From Azadirachta indica (Eukaryota; Streptophyta; Magnoliopsida; Sapindales; Meliaceae), in assembly GCA_022749755.1 (NCBI GenBank), contig CM040451.1, positions 682,001 to 746,000 on the forward strand: a DNA stretch of 64,000 nt, in the 5' to 3' direction. The notes under the pieces are model-generated. The model worked only from the letters and a program-made list of their open reading frames with translations. It made no database searches and was not told where the DNA came from. The position numbers and the translations under genes are program-made. Shown piece after piece: positions 57,494 to 64,000 of the stretch (position 1 is the stretch's first letter; the number at the start of each line of letters is the position of its first letter).

Positions 57494-58089
57494 AAGTTAC
57501 TTTGATTTAGTCTTTTCATTTAATTATTGATGAATAGTTTTTTTTTTTTTTTTTTGGAAGGAATTATTGATGAATTGTTGCAGTTGTATTAATTTATTTT
57601 TTTTTAAACTATTGATGATTTGTTTTAGTTATTGTGTTTAATTTTTGTAATAGAATATTTATATAATTTGTGGATTACAAACAAGAAATTTCTGTATTTG
57701 GTCACCGTCTTAAGGTTTCAAGTAAGCTTCGACGTTGAACACCTCGTGATCGCTCTTGATCCAACCTCTGAATCATTTTCTGGGTTGCTTTGTTTTATTT
57801 TTATTTTTCTTTTCTTATGGTGAATTTGTTGAATTTCAGAGTTCTTTGTGAAGGGATGTGTTCTTTTTTATGTCTCAGTTGCTCTTTGAAGAGTTTACTT
57901 TGGATGAAAACTTGGTGATCTTGGTTGTGATTTTGCCTAGGCAGGTTGTTGGAGATATTACACTTGCTCTTTCTTGAGATTTTTCTGTGTCTTCATGGAG
58001 ATAGAAGAATGATCAGTTAAAGAATTGTAATTATAGAAGTATTTGAATTTTGAGAAACATAGTTAAATAGAAATCATGTGATTTTGCTG
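57494..58089. other. Non-coding, with possible captured-exon remnant
   Basis: Poly(T) run at 57539-57555. From 57705 to 58010 base composition becomes more balanced and a frame reads FQVSFDVEHLVIALDPTSES (57717-57776), bounded by AG and by a region with GT sites. I cannot assign it; it could be a gene fragment carried by the transposon or chance. Confidence 0.35.
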
Positions 58090-58091
58090 AT

Positions 58092-58172
58092 TGATGATGA
58101 TGATGATAATAATAATAATAAGAGCAACAACGATAATAGCAATAACAATAACAATACAAATAATAATTCTAG
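58092..58172. repeat. Compound GAT/AAT microsatellite
   Basis: GATGATGATGATGAT, then AATAATAATAATAAG and AACAATAACAATACAAAT-type trinucleotide runs. The two ORFs over it (58063-58269 reverse, 58078-58419 forward) are low-complexity artefacts. Confidence 0.85.
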
Positions 58173-58189
58173 TAGTAGTTATATCACAT

Positions 58190-59499
58190 TTGTAATAAGA
58201 GTCAACATTAGAGTAATTATAACTATTTGCCCGACAAACAGAGCAGGACAGCACGCGAAACACGCCCACGCCTCGCTCTCATGCACTTGCGCGTGCCAGA
58301 AGCCCCTACGGATATGCGTCCCCTGCGCAAACAAAACAAAAGAGCTTCGTTCGGCCACTTATCTGTTAAGGGATAATGCAATCTCTACAGTTAACGAGAG
58401 GCTGACACATGGCTTTTAAGTTTGGATAAGGTAAGATCCATCAAACATAGCCCACCGCAAGTCATGTTGACTTAGGCCACTAAGAGCAAATGATAGAAGG
58501 ACACGTGTAAAGATAGAATCTAAGGTTAGGGCAACACTCTTAGTCAATTAGATTCAAGTATTTTTTATTTCATATAAAAGCATATTTTTCTAATTTTGAA
58601 AAAGAGAATAACTTATTCAATACATTCTTAGAACAAGAGAGGTCATATTCCCGAAGGAGGATTCTCTCTTTTTCTTCTGATGACCCATACGCACCATTTG
58701 AAAAACTTTCGTTAATGCACAATAAATACACTATTGAAAGCACTATTCATCCTTTTTGTGGTCTACTCTGTTGATCTTTTACCTTACGTTGACCATTTCT
58801 TAGTTTTTCTTTAACCACTTTGACATTTTCTACACTTTTCCTTACTTTTAGAGGGGGATACTTATGTACTCACCTTTTCCTCTCTAATTAGATGCTGGCT
58901 TAAACATTAAAGAGGGATCCTCAAAGTGGCAATCCAGTCTGAGCTTTGATCTATTTTGTAGGAAGTTTATGAACTAGCTTAATCATATTATGGGTTGAAA
59001 GTGTTCAGAGGCAAAAGAAGTTGAGCGAAATGAGTGTTTAAGAAACAGGCAGCATATAGATCATCATTCTCAAGATATATTGGGGTTCTATGAGTAGTCA
59101 GAGAGATAACTTGAGTTGGGCGTTCATTGAAGGCAGAAAGAGTTGAATGGGGAGTTGTGTGTGTGAAGTGGAACATTTGCATTTTGACAGTCCTGGTAGC
59201 TCTTAGTGGTTCCACCCTTTTATATACCTTCGAATTGCATAGAAGAAGAAGACTTGGTTCGAGGCATTAAACCATTTCCGGTGCACCTATTTTCACCTTG
59301 AACGCTGGTGTAGAGCTTGCGAAATCCGTGCATCAATAGTAGCATTGTCTGTAAAGAGTCCGAGCAAAAGGCCCTCTTACAACTTACATGCTTGTCAAAA
59401 GAACCATATGCCAGCATCAGAAGTTTTGAAAAGAAATGGCCGAGACCACACCCGAGAGACTAGCCACAGTAATTGCCAGTCAATAAGTTAGGTCTTCAT
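58190..59499 (+). other. Possible LTR and leader of a Ty3 element
   Basis: A GC-richer block (58220-58400, e.g. ACGCCCACGCCTCGC, TGCACTTGCGCGTGCC) is followed by a TATA-like CATATAAAAGCAT at 58572-58584 and then leader-like sequence up to the gag fragment at 59.5 kb. This order fits an LTR with promoter in forward orientation, but no ends, PBS or repeated LTR partner were found. Reverse ORFs at 58988-59215 and 59220-59417 are not supported. Confidence 0.3.
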
Positions 59500-60379
59500 A
59501 GAGATTACGAAGAGTCAAAATGAGGGAAATATAGTTGTCGACTCCACTTGAAGGAGAAAGAGAAGGCCATAATCAAAAAGCTTGATTTGGATGTGAGAAA
59601 GCTAAAGACATAAAGGAGTTGACTGAGACTAGGGCTCAATTCTAGTATATGATGGCTTATTTGTGTTCCAAGTTAGGCATTCCGCTATTGTAGCAACAAT
59701 GCTTAGGAAACTAGGAAAAAAGCTTCCCTAGACAAGAACCTATGCTAGTCGATTAGTGTGAGCCCAACCAAGCTAATTAGTGTGGACCAAGCCAGTGTGG
59801 CAAATTTAGAGACCCCACTCAGCAACCTCTTAAGAGTCACCATAGTGACAAAAAATCAAGGACCAACAATCGGAATGAAGCACCAAAGAGCCAGGCAGAA
59901 GGGCTTGTGCACAGGGATTTGAGAAAGTCATTGATGGCCAAGCGCTAAGGAGGTAACAATCCTGAACCATCTTATGTAAGAATCTTAAGAAATAACTGAT
60001 GGAAGAGGAAGCCAAAGTGAAGAAGTTTAGGGCGATCAAGGTTGAACTTTCTTGAAGATTTTAGTGCACTACTTGTAAAGAAGATTAAGAAAGCTAGTCT
60101 AACCAAAAAATTCTGCATGCCCTACATCTTGAGCCCTACCAAGGTCAAATTGACTCTATCATCCATGTAGAGGTGTTTTAAACTTGATGTTAGTTTAGGA
60201 GGCATCTGATGAGGTGATTTACAAACTCTTTCCTACTACCCTATCAGGGCCTACGAGAACTTAGTACAAGAAGCTTTCACCCAATAGCATTCTTAATTTT
60301 GTCGCTTTTGCTAGTGAGTTTGTGTGCCATTTCAAGGAGCCAAACTACCTAGCAAGAATCCGACCACCTTATAGTATAT
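59500..60379 (+). pseudogene. Ty3/gypsy gag fragment (Tat/Ogre-like)
   Basis: The best part, about 60060-60375, reads with frameshifts KASLTKKFCMPYI, EPYQGQIDSIIHVEVF, ASDEVIYKLFPTTLSGPTR, YKKLSPNSILNFVAFASEF and VCHFKEPNYLARIRPPYS. This matches the retrotransposon gag consensus P.KFRMP.LEPYDG..DP..HL..Y, CRAFPTTL.G.AR.W and SI.SF.EL...F...F. The upstream part to 59500 is Glu/Lys-rich and full of stops. Nothing downstream of gag remains. The ORF 59830-60039 on the reverse strand is a shadow. Confidence 0.7.
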
Positions 60380-60690
60380 TGATAAGTAAGTAATTTACTC
60401 ACTTATTTTTCGCTTTCAAACTTAAATATATGCAAAAGTCTCCAAGTAGTAGTGTTATTTTGATAAAATTCATTATTTTTGTATAAAAATAAAAAAAAAT
60501 CATAGTTAAAGTGATATGCGGTATAAAAACGGGACAAAAAAGACAAGTCATCAAAAATTGGGACTAAAATGTAAGGACCAAAATGAAAGAAAATCAAGAA
60601 TTTAAATGCAAGAGTAAAGATATAGGGTACCAAATAAAATATATACAAAATTTAGGGATGTAAATGAAATACGACAAAGCATTCAAATGA
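60380..60690 (+). mobile_element. 5' piece of a TGATAAGTA-type LTR
   Basis: Starts TGATAAGTAAGTAATTTACT and CACTTATTTTTCGC, similar to AATAAGTACGTAAAAACACA and CACTTATCATTTACTC at the start of the 45.8-kb LTR. It is cut off by the copia fragment near 60690. The reverse ORF 60403-60648 is not a gene. Confidence 0.5.
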
Positions 60691-62735
60691 AATTATTTAT
60701 AATTTGGTGCATGGCGTGCCCTCGTCCTTCGTAAATTTTTTTATTCTCGCCATGTTCAGTTTGTTGAGAACCACTTTCCATCTCTTTCCTCTTCCACTAG
60801 TCCTGATCGTGTCACTACCACCACTCTTTCCCAATGGTCAGCGTTGTTGAGTTCACCGACTTCTTTACACACTGTGATTCCACTCGCAAATGTTCATGTC
60901 TCCCCCAGCTCCTCTGATTCTACCACCATCTCACCTAATGAATCTCCTCCATCCACCACTTCCTTGCATGATACTTCTCTTCCTTCCTCATCTACTTCTT
61001 CCACATCTAACCTTACTACCTCCCACGCCACTGACACCATACATGCTGATTCATTGCCACCTGTACATCTTCCGGCTCAATTACCTAATGACATTGTCTC
61101 TGTTCCAGCCTCCCTAGGCCATTCTGACCACGCTTGTACCACCATTTCCCCTGCTAGCACTATTTCCAAAATACCCGATGCCAGTAATACCGATGCCACG
61201 ACCTCTCGCTCCAAAAATCACATTTTTCGACCTCTGACTAAATTTCATATACTGCCAGAACTCATCCTCTTCCCCTTAACCTACAAATATCACTCAAGCC
61301 CTTCAAAACCCAAATTGGAGGCATGCCATGTGTGAAAAAATTTCTGCCTGACAACGTAATGAGACTTGGGAATTGGTTCCTCGCTCTAGCACTCACAATA
61401 TCATTGGCTGCAAATGAGTGTATAGAGTGAAGCGGCATCCAGATGGTAGTGTCGGTCGTTACAAGGCTCGCCTTGTTGCCAAAGGCTTTCATCAACATCG
61501 GGGAGTTGACTACCATGAAACCTTTAGTCCCGTGATCGAACCCACAACCATTCTTGTTGTGCTCACAAGTGCTCTCTCTTGTAAGTGGCCAATTCATCAA
61601 CTGGACATGAATAATGCATTTCTTCATGGTCACCTTTCTGAAGAAGTGTATATGTCTCAGCCGCCTGGCTTTACTGATCAAGCATATCCTACTCATGTGT
61701 GTCGTTTACGCCGTTCTCTTTATGGCCTCAAACAAGCACCCAGTGCTTTGTTTCAAGAGATCCGAGACTTTGTCGCGTCCTTTGGCTTCACCAATGCCAA
61801 ATCTGGCACCTCTTTATTTGTTTACCCATTACAATCACTTAACCATCTATTTTTGGTTTACGTTGATGATCCTTTGATTGCAGGTAGTTCTGCTTCACTG
61901 GTTCGGCAGTTCATTGATGCTCTTTTAAAACGCTTCTCAATTAAGGATCTCGGTCACTTACACTTTTTCCTAGGGGTTGAAATTCTTCCAACCTCTCACA
62001 GCTTTCCTCTCCCAACACCAGTATCTTCGCAAATTGCTGGAACGGTTTCACCTAGAAGGCATTAAAGAGTCAGCTACAACCATCAGCTCTTCCTCTCCAC
62101 TGATCCTTCATGATGGTACTCCCCCTGCTGATGACAAGCTCTATCGCAGTCTAATTGGTGGTCTACAATATCTAACCCTTTCTCGACCTGATATTGCCTA
62201 CTCTGTCAACAAGCTTGCTCAATTCATGTATTGTCCCACCCAAACGCATTGGTCTGCTGCCAAGCTCTTGTTACGATACATGAAGAACACACTCACTCAT
62301 GGCCTGTACCTTCGTCGTTGTACCTCTCTTTCTCTCACAGCTTATGCTGATGCTGATTAGGTTGGTAATCGGGATGATTTCTCCTCCATTTCAGCATACG
62401 TTATCTTACTGGGCTCTAATTCCGTTCACTTGCTTCTGCTGCTTTCATGGTTTACCAATCTCCTCATTGAGCTTGCTTTCTCCTCTTCTTAGCCTCCTCG
62501 CCTAGTTTGTGATAATCTCGGTGCCACTTATGTCTGTACTAATCCAGTGTTTCATTCTAGGATGAAAAACACTACTCTTGACTACAATTTTGTCCGTGAA
62601 CAAGTGTCCAGGGGCACCCTCTCTGTTACTCATGTCTCCTCTCCTAATCAGCTTACTGACCTCCCTACAAAACCACTTGCCAAAGCTCGATTCAGTCTCC
62701 TACGTTCCAACATTGGTGTTGCTGATGGCAGCACC
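60690..62735 (+). pseudogene. Ty1/copia pol, 5'-truncated
   Basis: Starts inside the integrase C-terminus (FYSRHVQFVENHFPSL, about 60740), followed by a Ser/Thr/Pro-rich linker (60844-61335). Reverse transcriptase: [76 protein letters not shown], and the catalytic LVYVDD motif at about 61855-61872. RNase H region: [64 protein letters not shown] and [20 protein letters not shown]. Frames switch near 61320 and 62000, several stops occur, and the KKQ...STEAEYRA part of RNase H is deleted near 62430-62500. Ale/Retrofit-like lineage. gag, protease and most of integrase are absent. Confidence 0.92.
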
Positions 62736-62748
62736 ATCTTGCGGGGCA

Positions 62749-62936
62749 TATTAGGAGAGAATCTCCTTGATACTCAAGTCAGTCCTTTGTTTCCTTATTT
62801 TGTCGTACTAAATATGTAATGCACTAGCTGTACAATTCCTAGTCTTTAGGCAATTGTCTTAATTATTTATCCTTTTATAGTTGGACATGGCTGTATATAT
62901 ATACTGTCATTTTATGAATATGATATCAGTTTTACA
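62749..62936 (+). mobile_element. 3' LTR of the copia element, about 188 bp
   Basis: Starts TATTAGGAGAGAATCTCC directly after the purine-rich GCGGGGCA (polypurine tract) and ends TATCAGTTTTACA. A TATA-like CTGTATATATATACTG lies at about 62890. The first dinucleotide is TA rather than TG. The 5' LTR is missing along with the 5' half of the element. Confidence 0.65.
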
Positions 62937-64000
62937 ATACCAAAACTTTTAAGTCCTTTAAACCTCTTTACTGCCCGCCCTCCTACAAACCCCGCTTTCT
63001 TTGACCGTTATTTCCAAGCATTTTCACTGTTAATGAAAGGCACTTTGGTAAATTAAATATAAGCATACTTAAAATCCTTTCCCCGATTTCACAATTGTAA
63101 AAATGAAACCTTAATTTCTTTTATTACACAAAACATACGCCATACTCAAAACCATCGTCGGAACAGTCAAATTGACGACAGTACAAATCTTGGGAAATTT
63201 TTTGCGTTTTCTGTGGATTTATGGTTGAACTTGTAGAAGCATGTTTGATAAAAGTGCTGGTTAACATAAATGGTTTTGCGAGTGGGTGGTGAGTTGCCTG
63301 ATTATAATCTTACAACTGATTACTGCTCTCACAGAAAAAATTTTCATGTATTCTTTTTCTGTTATTTTATCATTTATGTACCGATTTTGAATTGGGACGC
63401 TGGAAGGGAAATATGAATGTTTTCTACAACAATCTATGAATCCTTATTTACGTACACCAAATGTCATGCTTTGTTTATTTAATTCTAAAATCTCAGAACA
63501 AGTTTTGTTTATTTAATTCTACTTTCAACTTAGTGAGTTGAAGCTGTTTTCATTTTAGCACTCAGGATAATAAATAATAATTTATTTTAAAGAAAAGTTA
63601 AATGAGATTCGATAAACGCCTCTAACAATATTTGTTCATTCTTGTCATTAGTATTTAGTATCTTATATGACTCTATTTCATAAATGTCGTGCTTTCTAAA
63701 TCTTATCACATCAATTTTAAACAAATTTTAATGTTTATTCACAGAATTGATATTTTATTTCTTGAAATTAAGTCAGCGTAATGATTTCATATAATTTCAA
63801 ACAAATTTCTAGCATATATTTCATATAATTTCTTAATTATATAATAAAATGCTTAATACAAAATATGAAAGAATTTATATTTTACAAACTAACTTGACAT
63901 GAAACTATTGACATATTTTATAACCTTAGGTTATGTTTAATTTGAAGATATTTATAGTGTCAACATATTTAACAATTTTTTGGTCATAATTTATAAATTA
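62937..64000. other. AT-rich non-coding DNA to the window end
   Basis: No gene or element with clear ends. There is a short direct duplication near 63470-63520 (TTTGTTTATTTAATTCTA twice, about 38 bp apart). Confidence 0.6.

Noticed and set aside
58078..58419. Asn/Asp-rich 113-codon ORF
   Set aside because: First half is a trinucleotide microsatellite; no coding evidence in the rest.
61262..61696. 144-codon reverse ORF
   Set aside because: Antisense shadow of the copia reverse transcriptase frame.

Overview
The window reads as nuclear DNA of a eudicot plant. It is AT-rich, holds no intact host gene that I can recognise, and is packed with decayed transposable elements, long 5'-truncated plastid insertions, introns with GT..AG borders, and a 100-base assembly gap (37969-38068). 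The species cannot be named from sequence alone.

Region 1-12.1 kb is a nuclear plastid insertion (NUPT). The plastid order psaB-psaA-ycf3-trnS(GGA)-rps4 is present twice as inverted arms: a left arm on the minus strand (1-4383) and a right arm on the plus strand (5642-12095), with a partial rps4 and a trnS-GGA between them. All genes are broken by stops, frameshifts and deletions. A hAT-like element (7009-8272) sits in ycf3 intron 1 of the right arm; the left arm keeps the empty target site.

Region 12.1-20 kb holds LTR fragments, including a 1.4-kb LTR with a degraded tRNA-Asp-type primer-binding site, a second LTR interrupted by another LTR in the opposite orientation, and an array of about ten ~146-bp satellite repeats (18.2-19.6 kb).

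Region 20-28.3 kb is a repeat maze: three copies of a ~0.9-kb unit plus an inverted piece that forms a 67-bp-arm hairpin, a Mutator-like element with perfect 9-bp target duplications (22788-24355), a probable tRNA-derived SINE, a second long-TIR element, and minisatellites.

Region 28.3-32.5 kb is a minus-strand Ty3/gypsy relic: RT fragment, retropepsin, gag with duplicated zinc knuckles, an extra upstream ORF, PBS and LTR edge.

Region 32.9-38.2 kb is a DUF1985 plus Ulp1-like (C48) transposon gene, preceded by a field of GATCGAAA motifs in both orientations and split by a 1.39-kb solo LTR. Its Ulp1 part has Tyr where the catalytic His is expected, then runs into the assembly gap.

Region 38.4-64 kb contains a tandem duplication carrying hAT MITEs, a non-autonomous LTR element with a 'putative plant transposon protein' ORF (42.2-47.2 kb), an 80-bp tandem array, a hAT MITE with 8-bp target duplications, a CACTA-type (Ptta/En/Spm) transposase-like pseudogene with introns, a Ty3 gag fragment, and a 5'-truncated Ty1/copia pol with its short 3' LTR.

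The genes do not form a pathway. The value of the window is as a layered record of insertions whose relative order can be read from nesting. The candidates most worth following up are the extra ORF of the Ty3 relic, the DUF1985-Ulp1 element with its motif field, and the NUPT arms with a filled and an empty hAT site.
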